In this document: positions 14,844 through 23,641 of the stretch, piece after piece
Numbering within the stretch: the stretch's first letter is position 1
How the letters are laid out: the number at the start of each line of letters is the position of its first letter
Assembly (NCBI GenBank): GCA_910577315.1
Contig: CAJTME010000008.1
Coordinates: forward strand, 62,001-126,000
DNA length: 64,000 nt
Source: an uncultured Muribaculaceae bacterium
Lineage (GTDB): Bacteria > Bacteroidota > Bacteroidia > Bacteroidales > Muribaculaceae
Direction: 5' to 3'
Translations under genes and position numbers: made by a program
The notes under the pieces: model-generated
Seen by the model: the letters and a program-made list of their open reading frames with translations, nothing else
What the model was told of the DNA's origin: nothing
Databases searched by the model: none

Positions 14844-16658
14844 TCAGGTGCGGCGGCGGAAGTTGGCCTTGATGGTGTCGACGACGTTGACGATGTAGTC
14901 GCCGGTGCGCTCGAGGTCCGAGATGATGTCCATGTAGTAGATGCCGGCCTGATACTGGTAGATGCCGTCGTTGATGTTCTGGATGTTCTGCGAGCGGAGC
15001 GAGTTGCGCATGTTGTTGATTTCGCGCTCCTTGTTGTAGGACGCGATGAGCGGGCGCTCCTGCACGTTCTCGAGGTCCTTGAGCTCGTCGATCATCATCT
15101 TCATGGCCTCGTGGATGTAGCCGTACATGGTGTCGATGTTGCGGTATATTTCCTCGTTGAACTCGGCGTGGCTCTCGATCTTGCGGTTGAGGATTTTGCC
15201 TATGCCCAGACAGCAGTCGGCGATTGATTCTATCTCGCTGATTATGCCGAGCATTGCGGCGATGCGGGCCTTACCCTCGTTTGAAAGGCGCCCTTCGGCG
15301 CATCGGTTGAGGTATCGGGCAATCTCGAGTTCCATGCGGTCGGAGATGTCCTCGTATTTCTCAAGCCGCGAGTAGAGTTTGTTGAAATCCTCGCTCTTTT
15401 CCTTTGTGTGGATGAGTTGCTGGGCCATGTCGACCATGCGGTAGACGCGCTCGGCATAGACGCTCATTTCCTTTTCGGCCTGGGCTATGCCGAGTTCCGA
15501 GGCATTGAGCAGACCGCGCGAGATGAACTTGAGGGTGAATTCGTCCTCGTGCTGGCGCGACGGCACGAGCCATTCCACAATCTTGACATAAATCTTGGTG
15601 AACCAAATCATTATGCACACGTTGACGATGTTGAACGTGGTGTGGAAAATCGACAGGCCGAACGACACGCTCATCTGCATGGCGCCGATTTTGGCGATTA
15701 CGTCATGGCCGGCGGGCAGCGAGTTGTCGAACAGGTGGTTGTAGATGTCGGGGTTGGTGTGCTCGAGGTTGTTGACGAAGTTGTAGAGGTCCTCGGGATT
15801 TCCCTGGCCGATGAGTTCTGTGAGCCATGCGTTCATCGAGGCGAAGGGCACGAACACGCACAGGCACCACACCGTGCCGAGAAGATTGAACAGCAAGTGG
15901 CCCATGGCGGTGCGCTTGGCGGCCACGTTACCGCTCATCGAGGCGAGGATGGGGGTGATTGTCGTACCGATGTTCGAGCCGAGCACCACGGCGCAGGCAA
16001 GCTCGAAGGTAATCCAGCCTTTCGTACACATTATCAGCACGATGGCGAAGGTGGCCGACGACGACTGGATGATGGCCGTGAGCACCAGGCCCACCAGGGC
16101 GAAGATGAGTATCGAGCCTATGCCCATCGAGGCGTAGCCGCGCAGGACGGCGAACATCTCGGGGTTGGACTGCAGGTCGGGCACATAGTCTGAAATCATG
16201 TTCAGGCCCATGAACAGGAAGGCGAAGCCTATCAGGAATTCGCCGATGCTCTTCGACTTGCTTTTGTTGGTGAACAGCAGCACGACGGCGACGCAGATGA
16301 GCGGCAGCACGGCCACCGACACGTCGACCTTGAAGCCGAACAGGGCGATGATCCATCCTGTGAATGTTGTGCCGACGTTGGCGCCGAATATGACGGCCAT
16401 GGATTGCTGGAGTGTCATGAGGCCGGCGTTCACGAAGCTGACCACCATGACGGTCGATGCGGATGAACTTTGGATGAGGGCTGTGATGAGGCAACCGGTG
16501 AGGAGTCCCGTGAAGGGATTGCGGGTCATTGCCGAGAGGATGTTGCGCAGGCGGTCGCCGGCAGCTTTCTGGAGGCCTTCGCTCATGACCTTCATGCCGT
16601 AGAGGAACAGGCCGACGGCGCCGAGCAGACCCAGGAAGTCGAGAATAGAGTAGTCCAT
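14844..16658 (-). CDS. Na+/phosphate symporter with PhoU-like domain
   Basis: The 604-residue product is a NptA/Na_Pi_cotrans family membrane protein. It has two inverted repeats with the QSSSA motifs (LIQSSSASTVMVVSF and IIQSSSATFAIVL), about nine helices up to residue 360, and a C-terminal helical PhoU-like domain (about 400-604). It is expected to import phosphate with sodium, or to form a related anion symporter. The in-frame ATG at 16706 is inside the -7 box (16704-16711), so MDYSILDF at 16658 is the start. It ends 133 bases before the next promoter region. Confidence 0.92.
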   Translation of the reverse strand: MDYSILDFLGLLGAVGLFLYGMKVMSEGLQKAAGDRLRNILSAMTRNPFTGLLTGCLITALIQSSSASTVMVVSFVNAGLMTLQQSMAVIFGANVGTTFTGWIIALFGFKVDVSVAVLPLICVAVVLLFTNKSKSKSIGEFLIGFAFLFMGLNMISDYVPDLQSNPEMFAVLRGYASMGIGSILIFALVGLVLTAIIQSSSATFAIVLIMCTKGWITFELACAVVLGSNIGTTITPILASMSGNVAAKRTAMGHLLFNLLGTVWCLCVFVPFASMNAWLTELIGQGNPEDLYNFVNNLEHTNPDIYNHLFDNSLPAGHDVIAKIGAMQMSVSFGLSIFHTTFNIVNVCIMIWFTKIYVKIVEWLVPSRQHEDEFTLKFISRGLLNASELGIAQAEKEMSVYAERVYRMVDMAQQLIHTKEKSEDFNKLYSRLEKYEDISDRMELEIARYLNRCAEGRLSNEGKARIAAMLGIISEIESIADCCLGIGKILNRKIESHAEFNEEIYRNIDTMYGYIHEAMKMMIDELKDLENVQERPLIASYNKEREINNMRNSLRSQNIQNINDGIYQYQAGIYYMDIISDLERTGDYIVNVVDTIKANFRRRT

Positions 16659-16703
16659 TTTGGGTAATGATGTTGTGGCTTCAAGTAAGTTAAAATCGCA
16701 CCG

Positions 16704-16711
16704 CAAAGTTA
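16704..16711 (-). promoter_or_regulatory. -7 box for the Na/Pi symporter
   Basis: TAACTTTG on the minus strand, 45 bases before the chosen ATG. Confidence 0.6.
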
Positions 16712-16799
16712 CGGAGAATTTTACAATTCTTTACAAGCATAATGGAAAAAAGTTTGAATTGTACCGTGAATATCGTGCCGGCATAAATCGTTCCCCTTG

Positions 16800-16841
16800 C
16801 AAAAACGGCGGGCAGACGCCGTTGATGCGTCTGCCCGCCGT
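16800..16841 (-). terminator. terminator of korAB
   Basis: A perfect 15-bp GC-rich stem (16805-16819 with 16827-16841, loop CGTTGAT) is followed by TTTTTG on the minus strand. Confidence 0.85.
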
Positions 16842-16882
16842 CGCGGGGTATGTCATGCCTTTTCCGTTGGGGAAAGGGGCGA

Positions 16883-17899
16883 TTATTCCACTGTCCAGGT
16901 CTCGCCGGCCAGAATCATCGAGCGCAGCGAGTCGAAGCCTTTGCGGGCGCGCACTTCCTCGACCTGCTGGCTGACGCCCTCGTCATAGGTGGGGGCGGCC
17001 ACGTCGCGGATTACGCCGATGGCCAGCGGGAGGGTCTCGCCGTCCATCATGGCGAGCTGCTGGTGGAGGAAGTTCGACTCGGTGTGGGCGTCGTGGACGA
17101 GCACGTCGTCGAGGGTGTATCCGTCCTGGCCGACTGTTACGGCCTTGAGGCCGAAGCCGTCCTGCACCAGGCCTTTTTCCATGTCCTTGCCGAAGAGCAT
17201 CTTCTCGCCGTGGCGCAGGTGGATGGTCTTTTCGGCGCGTACGGCCTTGTCGGTGATGGGGTTGTGGATGCCGTTGTTGAAGATCACGCAATTCTGGAGA
17301 ATCTCGGTGACCGATGTTCCCTTGTGGCGTGCGGCGGCCACGAGCACTTCCTGCGAGGTGGCGAGTTCAACGTCGATCGAGCGGGCGAAGAAGTTGCCGC
17401 GGGCGCCGAAGCAGAGCTCGGCGGGGATGAAGGGGTCTTCGGTGGTTCCGTAGGGCGATGATTTCGACACGAATCCGCGGGCCGAGGTCGGCGAATACTG
17501 ACCCTTGGTGAGGCCGTAGATTTTGTTGTTGAACAGAATCATGTTTATGTCGACGTTGCGGCGGATTGCGTGGATGAAGTGGTTGCCGCCGATTGCGAGG
17601 CCGTCGCCGTCGCCCGAAATCTGCCATACGGTCATCTCGGGGTTGGCCACCTTGAAGCCCGTGGCGATTGCCGCGGCGCGTCCGTGGATGGTGTGGAAGC
17701 CGTAGGTGTTCATGTAATAGGGCAGGCGCGACGAGCATCCGATGCCCGAAATCACGGCGGTCATGTGGGGCGGCACGCCGATTGTGGCCATTGCCTTGTG
17801 GAGGGTGTTGAGGATGGCGTGGTCGCCGCAGCCGGGACACCAGCGAACGCTTTGGTCGCTCTTGTATGAGGCTGCTGTATATTGCTGGTTTTCCATCAT
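16883..17899 (-). CDS. korB: 2-oxoglutarate (2-oxoacid):ferredoxin oxidoreductase, beta subunit
   Basis: The 338-residue product carries the thiamine-diphosphate site: WCPGCGDHAIL at the N-terminus and the GDGDGLAIGGNHF...MILFNNKIYGLTKGQ block near residues 95-135. With KorA it oxidatively decarboxylates a 2-oxoacid, reduces ferredoxin and forms the acyl-CoA. It overlaps korA by four bases. No separate ferredoxin-like (KorD) gene is next to it in this window. 2-oxoglutarate as substrate is the usual assignment for this two-subunit form, but others are possible. Confidence 0.92.
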   Translation of the reverse strand: MMENQQYTAASYKSDQSVRWCPGCGDHAILNTLHKAMATIGVPPHMTAVISGIGCSSRLPYYMNTYGFHTIHGRAAAIATGFKVANPEMTVWQISGDGDGLAIGGNHFIHAIRRNVDINMILFNNKIYGLTKGQYSPTSARGFVSKSSPYGTTEDPFIPAELCFGARGNFFARSIDVELATSQEVLVAAARHKGTSVTEILQNCVIFNNGIHNPITDKAVRAEKTIHLRHGEKMLFGKDMEKGLVQDGFGLKAVTVGQDGYTLDDVLVHDAHTESNFLHQQLAMMDGETLPLAIGVIRDVAAPTYDEGVSQQVEEVRARKGFDSLRSMILAGETWTVE

Positions 17900-19746
17900 T
17901 TCGTTGCGATAAGGTTCTTGGTTTGTTCGACGATTTCGCTCACCTGGAAGGGCTGGCCCTGAATCTTGTTGATGCGCAGGATTTCAATGCCGGGGAGCTT
18001 GGCCTGGAGATAGTCGGCAAACATGCCGGTGTTGAGCTCGGCCACAATCACGCGGCGGTAGCGGCGGATGGTGTCGAGGGCGTTGGCGGGGAGCGGGTTG
18101 ATGTAGCGGAAGTGTGCGAACGCTGTGGGAGTGCCCTCGGCGTTGAGGGTCTCGGTGGCGGTGCGCAGGTGGCCGTAGGTGCCGCCCCAGCCGATGAGGA
18201 GGGTGTCGGCGTCGGGGTTGCCGAGCACTTCGAGGGCCGGGATGTCGTCGGCGATGCGGGCTATCTTCTCGCGGCGGGTGTTGACCATCTTCTCGTGGTT
18301 GACGGGGTCGGTTGAGATTGCGCCGGTGTTGAAGTCCTTTTCGAGGCCGCCGAGGCGGTGTGCGGCGCCTTCGGTGCCGGGGATGGCCCAGCGGCGCACC
18401 TTCGACTTCTCGTCGCGCTGGTAGGGACGCCAGCCGGCGTTGAGCTGTTCGGGGGTTACGTAGGGCACCTTGATGGCGGGGAACTCATCGGCCTCGGGGA
18501 TGCGCCATGCGCTCGAGCCGTTGCCGATGAAGGCGTCGGTGAGCAGGATGACGGGGGTCATGTGCTCGACGGCGATGCGGGCTGCCTCGAAGGCCATGGT
18601 GAAGCAGTCGGTGGGGGTGGCTGCGGCAACCACCGCCAGGGGCGACTCGCCGTTGCGGCCGTAGAGGGCCTGGAACAGGTCGGTCTGTTCGGTCTTGGTG
18701 GGGAGACCGGTGGATGGGCCGCCGCGCTGCACGTCAATCACCACCAGGGGCAGCTCGGCCATTACGGCCAGGCCGATGCCTTCGCTCTTGAGGGCGAGGC
18801 CGGGACCCGAGGTGGATGTTACGGCGAGGTTGCCGGCAAACGATGCGCCGATGGCCGAGCATACGCCTGCAATCTCGTCTTCCATCTGGATGGCCTTGAC
18901 GCCGAGGTCCTTGCGCTTGGCGAGCTCGTGGAGGATGTCGGTGGCCGGGGTGATGGGATAGGAGCCGAGGAACAGCGGGCGTCCGGCCTTTTCCGAAGCC
19001 ATGATGAGGCCCCAGGCGGTGGCGGTGTTGCCGTTGATGTCGGTGTATGTGCCCGGACGGGGCTCGTCGCTCTCGATGCGGTAGGTCGATACGGAGGCGT
19101 GGATGTTGTTGCCGTAGTTGTATCCGGCTTCGATTACCTTGGCGTTTGCCTCGTAGACGGCGGGTTTCTTGGCGAATTTCTTTTGGAGGTGGCGCAGGGC
19201 GGCGTCGAGCGGGCGGTCGAACAGCCAGCACACCAGGCCGAGCGCGAAGATGTTGCGGCATTTGAGGATGCTCTTGGCGTCGAGGCCGCTTTCGGCCAGG
19301 GCTGCCTTGGTGAGCGACGTCACCGGCACCTCGACCACCTGGGCCTTGATGCCGAGTTCCTCAAACGGGTTGTTTGTAGCGAATTGTGCTTTTTTCAGGT
19401 CGGCTTCCTTGAAGGAGTCGATGTCGACAATGATTACGCCGCCGGGTTTGAGGAACTTAACGTTCTGTTTCAAAGCAGCGGGATTCATGGCAATGAGGAC
19501 GTCACAGCTGTCGCCGGGGGTGTGGACGCTTTGGCCCACGCTCACCTGGAAGCCCGACACGCCGCTGAGCGAGCCCTGCGGAGCGCGGATTTCGGCGGGA
19601 TAGTCGGGGAAGGTCGAGACCTGGTTGCCGACTCCGGCCGAAATGTTGGTGAAAATGTTTCCGGCCAGCTGCATGCCGTCGCCCGAGTCGCCCGAGAAGC
19701 GGACGACCACCTTGTCGAGAACTTTTACGTTGGTCTTCTCTAACAT
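17896..19746 (-). CDS. korA: 2-oxoglutarate (2-oxoacid):ferredoxin oxidoreductase, fused gamma-alpha subunit
   Basis: The 616-residue product begins with the gamma domain (VVRFSGDSGDGMQLAGNIF, about 1-190) and continues with the pyrimidine-binding alpha domain (SEKAGRPLFLGSYPITPATDILHEL near 250; DVQRGGPSTGLPTKTEQTDL near 355). A C-terminal transketolase-like domain starts at about 510. It forms a heterodimer or tetramer with KorB. The promoter is at 19801-19831. Gene order korA-korB with overlapping stop and start is standard in Bacteroidales. Confidence 0.92.
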   Translation of the reverse strand: MLEKTNVKVLDKVVVRFSGDSGDGMQLAGNIFTNISAGVGNQVSTFPDYPAEIRAPQGSLSGVSGFQVSVGQSVHTPGDSCDVLIAMNPAALKQNVKFLKPGGVIIVDIDSFKEADLKKAQFATNNPFEELGIKAQVVEVPVTSLTKAALAESGLDAKSILKCRNIFALGLVCWLFDRPLDAALRHLQKKFAKKPAVYEANAKVIEAGYNYGNNIHASVSTYRIESDEPRPGTYTDINGNTATAWGLIMASEKAGRPLFLGSYPITPATDILHELAKRKDLGVKAIQMEDEIAGVCSAIGASFAGNLAVTSTSGPGLALKSEGIGLAVMAELPLVVIDVQRGGPSTGLPTKTEQTDLFQALYGRNGESPLAVVAAATPTDCFTMAFEAARIAVEHMTPVILLTDAFIGNGSSAWRIPEADEFPAIKVPYVTPEQLNAGWRPYQRDEKSKVRRWAIPGTEGAAHRLGGLEKDFNTGAISTDPVNHEKMVNTRREKIARIADDIPALEVLGNPDADTLLIGWGGTYGHLRTATETLNAEGTPTAFAHFRYINPLPANALDTIRRYRRVIVAELNTGMFADYLQAKLPGIEILRINKIQGQPFQVSEIVEQTKNLIATK

Positions 19747-19800
19747 AATGATTTAGGGTCTATTAAACGGTCAAGGTAAGGTAGTTTTGACTTGTAGGGG

Positions 19801-19831
19801 CAAAGGTAGGTAAAGTTTTTGGATTGGCAAA
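19801..19831 (-). promoter_or_regulatory. korAB promoter
   Basis: The -7 TACCTTTG (19801-19808) and -33 TTTG (19828-19831) are 19 bases apart on the minus strand. The leader is about 45-50 nt. Confidence 0.75.
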
Positions 19832-19859
19832 TTTTATTTCAAGGAATAATGTAATTATG

Positions 19860-19918
19860 TTTCCGCAGCAGGTTTTTCCGTGATTTTCCTGTCGGAAATT
19901 TGGCATATCCTGCGGAAA
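19860..19918. repeat. inverted repeat between korA promoter and the capsid/portal cassette
   Basis: TTTCCGCAG (19860-19868) and CTGCGGAAA (19910-19918) enclose smaller nested arms (TTTCC with GGAAA, CAGG with CCTG). It lies outside both transcripts as predicted and has no T-tract, so a terminator is unlikely. No further gene is seen in 19747-19988, and only a weak TAATTTCG promoter-like box at 19946-19953. Confidence 0.55.
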
Positions 19919-19988
19919 GTCGCGGTGGCGGAAAACCGGCGGTTGTAATTTCGCATTGTAAAACTTCAATTTTAATCCACTCATTATT

Positions 19989-20180
19989 ATGAACGACAAC
20001 CAATCCATCCCGCCCGCCGCCGGTGCGGAACCCGAAATCGCCGGCGATGGCCCCGCCATGTACCAGTCGCTGCTGCCCGGCAACGAGGCCGGGGCCGCGC
20101 CCGACGACCCCACCGACGGCTTTCTGGCCGACCGTCCCTTCCGGCGCCTTTTCTTTGAAGAAGACCAGTTTAACGTTTAA
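19989..20180 (+). CDS. 63-residue acidic protein at the head of the capsid/portal cassette
   Basis: MNDNQSIPPAAGAEPEIAG... is a Pro/Ala/Glu-rich, probably disordered N-terminal part followed by a short conserved-looking C-terminal stretch (DGFLADRPFRRLFFEEDQF). I do not recognise it. It is the first of five closely spaced plus-strand genes and is only 12 bases from the next. An intact frame with GC-rich codon use like its neighbours supports a real gene. A small structural, scaffold or cargo-type peptide is conceivable but unsupported. Confidence 0.6.
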   Translation: MNDNQSIPPAAGAEPEIAGDGPAMYQSLLPGNEAGAAPDDPTDGFLADRPFRRLFFEEDQFNV

Positions 20181-20192
20181 CTGAAAAACACC

Positions 20193-20285
20193 ATGAAAAA
20201 CATCCGTAAATTCCTGCGCTTCATCATGGCGCTGCTCGAGTGCATCATCCCCAAAACCAACCGACAGAACAAAAAACAAGACTGA
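20193..20285 (+). CDS. 30-residue basic peptide in the capsid/portal cassette
   Basis: ATG at 20193 opens a 30-codon frame with a hydrophobic-amphipathic middle (FLRFIMALLECIIP) and a very basic end (KTNRQNKKQD). The stop lies 3 bases before the capsid-like start. Tight packing between two genes is the main support. It may be a translated leader or a membrane-active peptide; it is too short for a family call. Confidence 0.5.
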   Translation: MKNIRKFLRFIMALLECIIPKTNRQNKKQD

Positions 20286-20288
20286 ACC

Positions 20289-21521
20289 ATGACAAACATC
20301 GTTTCAGGCGCGGCAGGCGGCCAGCACGTGGCCGGCGCGCCCCTCACCACTTCCGCAACCCGCCAGGCGTCGCCCGATTTGCTGCGCAACGCCATCGACG
20401 AGCGCATCGTGCGCATACGTCCCATGTCGACTCCCCTCGACCAGATTTCGCGCTGCGCCGGCTCGCGCCGCTGCGGGGCCATGACGGTCGAATACTATTC
20501 GGTCGACACCAAGAAAACCGAGTCGACCGTCAACGGCATGGTCGACACTGACATGACCGTCTCGCACGGCGACTTGAAAACTTTCAAGGTCAAGGTGAAC
20601 GACCCCGGTATTTTCGAGGTGTCCGAGACCGTGCTTTTCCCTGGCAAGGATGTTAACGGCCGCCCGATGGTGGGCTATGTGTTCGCCGCCGACGACACCG
20701 GTGCGCTCGAGGTTGTGGCCCTGGGCGACGGCAAGCCGGCCGACGGCGTCATTCCCGACGGCTCGAAAATCGTGCGCATGGGCCGCGCGGCTACCGAACT
20801 CGACGTGCAGACGCCCCAGTTCCAGGCCCTGCCCAAAAAGGCGAGCAACCATTGCCAGATTTTCAAGATGCAGGTGGAGCAGTCGACCCTCCAGCGCCTG
20901 GCCGACAAGGAAGCCGGCTGGACCCTCTCTGACCAGGAGGAGGCAGCCGTCATCGACATGCGCCTCGGCATGGAGAAGAACTTCCTGTTCGGCTGCCGCG
21001 CCAAAATCTTCGACCCCTCCAAAAACGAGGAGGTCTACCTCACCGGCGGCATCTGGAACCAGACCTCGGAAACCGTCGAGGTCAACGTCGACACCCTCTC
21101 GCACGCCGACCTCATCACCATCGCGTCGCGCGCCTTCACCGACAACAACGGTTCCAAGCGCAAGATCATCATGGGCGGCACCGATTTCGTGGCCGCGCTG
21201 TGCCGGCAGGAGGTGGTCAACGTGGCGCCCATCGGCAGCACCCTTGCCAAGTGGGGCCTCGAGGCACGCGAGATTGTGACCAACTTCGGCCACCTCTATG
21301 TGATTCACTCGGAAATCTTCGACCAGTGCGGCCACTCCAAGGACGCCATGGTCATCGACCCCAACTACATCACCAAGTACACCCACATCCCCTTCCACGC
21401 CGAGAAACTCGACCTGCGCCGCGCCGGCACCCGCAACACCGACGCCGTCGTGCTCACCGAGGCTTCGTGCCTGGTGCTGCGCTATCCCAAGTCGCACCTC
21501 CGCATCGTCCACAAGGCGTAA
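20289..21521 (+). CDS. phage major capsid-like protein (SU10/DUF5309-like)
   Basis: This 410-residue protein resembles the HK97-fold major capsid proteins of SU10/N4-like phages. It has an N-terminal arm with IRPMSTPLDQISR and a beta-rich insertion (about 95-170). A spine-helix region follows with DMRLGMEKNFLFGCRAKI (near 225-240), then the TGGIW turn typical after that helix, and a C-terminal domain (KRKIIMGGTDFVAAL). There are no frame breaks. The assignment is by pattern memory and is tentative. It is upstream of a portal-like gene, the reverse of the usual phage order, with no terminase or protease nearby. Confidence 0.65.
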   Translation: MTNIVSGAAGGQHVAGAPLTTSATRQASPDLLRNAIDERIVRIRPMSTPLDQISRCAGSRRCGAMTVEYYSVDTKKTESTVNGMVDTDMTVSHGDLKTFKVKVNDPGIFEVSETVLFPGKDVNGRPMVGYVFAADDTGALEVVALGDGKPADGVIPDGSKIVRMGRAATELDVQTPQFQALPKKASNHCQIFKMQVEQSTLQRLADKEAGWTLSDQEEAAVIDMRLGMEKNFLFGCRAKIFDPSKNEEVYLTGGIWNQTSETVEVNVDTLSHADLITIASRAFTDNNGSKRKIIMGGTDFVAALCRQEVVNVAPIGSTLAKWGLEAREIVTNFGHLYVIHSEIFDQCGHSKDAMVIDPNYITKYTHIPFHAEKLDLRRAGTRNTDAVVLTEASCLVLRYPKSHLRIVHKA

Positions 21522-21537
21522 TTCCCAACCGACCGAT

Positions 21538-22053
21538 ATGCTGACCCTGACAAAAAGTGAAATGCTCGCGCTGTGGCGCAAGTCGCACGGCCTTGACACG
21601 CTCCGTGCCGACTGCTCGGTCGAGGCGGTGGACGGCATCGACATCGATGCCTGGCTCGAACCTAAAATGCGCCGTTGGTACCTCAACCTGCTTGACACGG
21701 CCCCGGCCCATCTCGTGCCTGTCGGGGAATTCGGCCGTTCGTCATCCGTCACCGTCACCGCCTCGCCGGTGGGCACAATCGTGCCGCCGGCGGCGGTGAG
21801 GCGGGTGCTGTCGGTGAAGCTGCAGGGATGGCAGCGCCCGGTGGTGCCGGTACCCGAGGAGGAGGCCGCCGGGCGTCTCGGACGGCTGGCCTCGCCGTTC
21901 TGCCGCCCGGGACGCAACGAGCCGCTGGCCGTTGTGCGCGCCGACGGAACCCTGCTCGTGGCTCCGGTCGACGTGCCGGTGGTGGAATCGCTGCGCTGCG
22001 TGGCCGACCCCGGCGAGGACGTGTACCAGCTCGACGAAACCCTGCTTACGTGA
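21538..22053 (+). CDS. 171-residue protein between capsid-like and portal-like genes
   Basis: MLTLTKSEMLALWRKSHGLD... is followed by WLEPKMRRWYLNLLDTAPAHLVPVGEF and a C-terminal half rich in beta and proline (PVVPVPEEEAAGRLGRL, DGTLLVAPVDVPVVESLRC). I do not recognise a family. It begins 16 bases after the capsid-like gene and ends 55 bases before the portal-like gene. By position it could be a head-completion or connector-type protein, but nothing in the sequence proves this. Intact frame and matching codon use suggest it is maintained. Confidence 0.6.
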   Translation: MLTLTKSEMLALWRKSHGLDTLRADCSVEAVDGIDIDAWLEPKMRRWYLNLLDTAPAHLVPVGEFGRSSSVTVTASPVGTIVPPAAVRRVLSVKLQGWQRPVVPVPEEEAAGRLGRLASPFCRPGRNEPLAVVRADGTLLVAPVDVPVVESLRCVADPGEDVYQLDETLLT

Positions 22054-22108
22054 CAAGAGGGTGTTTAAACCCCCTAAATCTTCATTCCGTTCACTTACTT
22101 ATTATGAT

Positions 22109-23404
22109 ATGATTGACAAGGCTTATTCAGCATGGGCGGCGGCCGCCGACTTCCGCGCCCGCCGCGCCCGGCAGAAACGTTACACCTACGGCGACCAGTG
22201 GTCGGACATCGTGCCCGACGGCACCGGCGCCATGAAGCGGGAATATGACCTGGCCATGGAGAAAGGCAAGCGGCCGCTCACCAACAACCTCCTGCGCCAG
22301 CTCGTGAAGACCATTGTGGGCCGCTACCGCACCCGCGCCTACGAACAGGGCCTTTACGACAGCGAGCCCGGCTCGGTCGACGCCCGCAACGCCCTCGCCG
22401 AGCTCGACGCCAGGATGCTCGAGGAGTTCGTGGTGTCGGGTGCGGCGGTTCAGCGCGTGGTGGCCGAGCGCCGTCCCGGTGGCGACGGCGTCTGGGTCGA
22501 CAACGTGGATTTGCGCATGTTTTTCGTCAATCCCTACCGCGACCCGCGCGGCCTCGACATAGACTTCGTCGGCATGCTGCACGACTTTTCGTGGCCCGAG
22601 GTGGTCAACCGCTTCTCGCGTGGCTCGCGCACCCGCACCGCGTGGCTCAAGACCCTGCTCGACCAGCCCGTCGCCGGTCCGTTTGCCGACGGTCCGGCCC
22701 TCGGTTCGCCCTCGGGCGGCGACGTCGACTTTTTCCGCGCTCCCGACGGCCGTTTCCGCGTGGTCGAGACCTGGGCGCTCGAGGGGCGCACGGTCAACGT
22801 GCGCGGCCGCGTGCGCATGGAGATGGTGTGGCGCTGCCGCTGGCTCGCGCCCGACGGCACGGTACTCGACGAATACAACTCGCCCTTCCCCCACGGCTCG
22901 CATCCTTTTGTGGTCAAGCTCTATCCCCTCACCGACGGCGAGGTCCACTCGTTTGTCGAGGATGTCATCGACCAGCAGCGCAACATCAACCGCCTGGTCA
23001 CCCTCATCGACTCGATGATGGGCGCCTCGGCCAAGGGTGTCCTTCTGTTCCCCATCGACCAGCTGCCGCGCGGTGTATCGCTGCAGGACGTCACCTCCTG
23101 CTGGGCGCACACCGACGCCGTGATTCCCATCACGGGCCGCGGCAACCAGCTCCCGACCCAGCTTCAGGCCGTTCCGAACCCCGGCGCCTACCAGTTGCTC
23201 GATTTGCAGATGAACCTGTTCGAGCGCACGTGCGGCATCAGCGACGCGCTGTTGGGACGCAATGTGTCGCCCGCGACCGGCTCGACGCTCTACGAGGCTC
23301 AGGTGCAGAACGCCACCATCGCCCTGGCCGACCTGCTCGACACCTTCGCGTCGTTCACCGCCGCGCGCTCGGCTAAGGTGGCCCGCACGCTCGCCGCGTC
23401 GTGA
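22109..23404 (+). CDS. phage portal-like protein, possibly short at the C-terminus
   Basis: The 431-residue product reads like the portal proteins of Bacteroides prophages. The N-terminus has RYTYGDQWSDIVPD then GKRPLTNNLLRQLVKTIVGRYRTRA (about 23-80). A beta-rich clip/stem region follows (FRVVETWALEG...), then the long helix region with DVIDQQRNINRLVTLIDSMMG (about 290-310) and the tail ISDALLGRNVSPATGSTLYEAQVQNATIALADLL. The start at 22109 is chosen because the frame upstream overlaps the previous gene. The protein stops soon after the last helix; typical portals run longer, so C-terminal truncation is possible. No phage lysis, tail or packaging genes follow. Confidence 0.65.
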   Translation: MIDKAYSAWAAAADFRARRARQKRYTYGDQWSDIVPDGTGAMKREYDLAMEKGKRPLTNNLLRQLVKTIVGRYRTRAYEQGLYDSEPGSVDARNALAELDARMLEEFVVSGAAVQRVVAERRPGGDGVWVDNVDLRMFFVNPYRDPRGLDIDFVGMLHDFSWPEVVNRFSRGSRTRTAWLKTLLDQPVAGPFADGPALGSPSGGDVDFFRAPDGRFRVVETWALEGRTVNVRGRVRMEMVWRCRWLAPDGTVLDEYNSPFPHGSHPFVVKLYPLTDGEVHSFVEDVIDQQRNINRLVTLIDSMMGASAKGVLLFPIDQLPRGVSLQDVTSCWAHTDAVIPITGRGNQLPTQLQAVPNPGAYQLLDLQMNLFERTCGISDALLGRNVSPATGSTLYEAQVQNATIALADLLDTFASFTAARSAKVARTLAAS

Positions 23405-23515
23405 CACACTCCGGCGCCTTGAAATTCGGCTGTTTTTTATGCGCTCGGTAAGTCTGTGTGCCACAGCTTGTTGAAATTGCGGTGTAAAAATTTCCGTAAA
23501 AAAGTGGCTGAAAAA

Positions 23516-23547
23516 TTTGGCCGGTTCGGAAAAAGTGCCTAACTTTG
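23516..23547 (+). promoter_or_regulatory. promoter of tRNA-Val
   Basis: The -33 TTTG (23516-23519) and -7 TAACTTTG (23540-23547) are separated by 20 bases; the tRNA begins 20 bases further on. Confidence 0.75.
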
Positions 23548-23566
23548 CATCGCTTTCGACAAGAAA

Positions 23567-23641
23567 GGGCGCTTAGCTCAGCTGGTTCAGAGCGTCTGCC
23601 TTACAAGCAGAGGGTCGGGGGTTCGAATCCCTCAGCGCCCA
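23567..23641 (+). tRNA. tRNA-Val (anticodon TAC)
   Basis: Acceptor stem GGGCGCT pairs with AGCGCCC. The D-loop has the AGCTCAG...GG pattern, the anticodon loop is CTTACAA (anticodon TAC), and the T-arm contains GGTTCGAATCC. The CCA end is not encoded. It sits just after the capsid/portal cassette, but no att-like duplicate of its 3' end was seen on the far side. Confidence 0.95.

Noticed and set aside
18358..19743. 461-codon plus-strand frame opposite korA
   Set aside because: Antisense shadow of a well-conserved enzyme gene.
20304..21917. 537-codon minus-strand frame opposite the capsid-like gene
   Set aside because: Shadow of the plus-strand coding frames; the plus-strand protein has domain-like features and tight gene packing.
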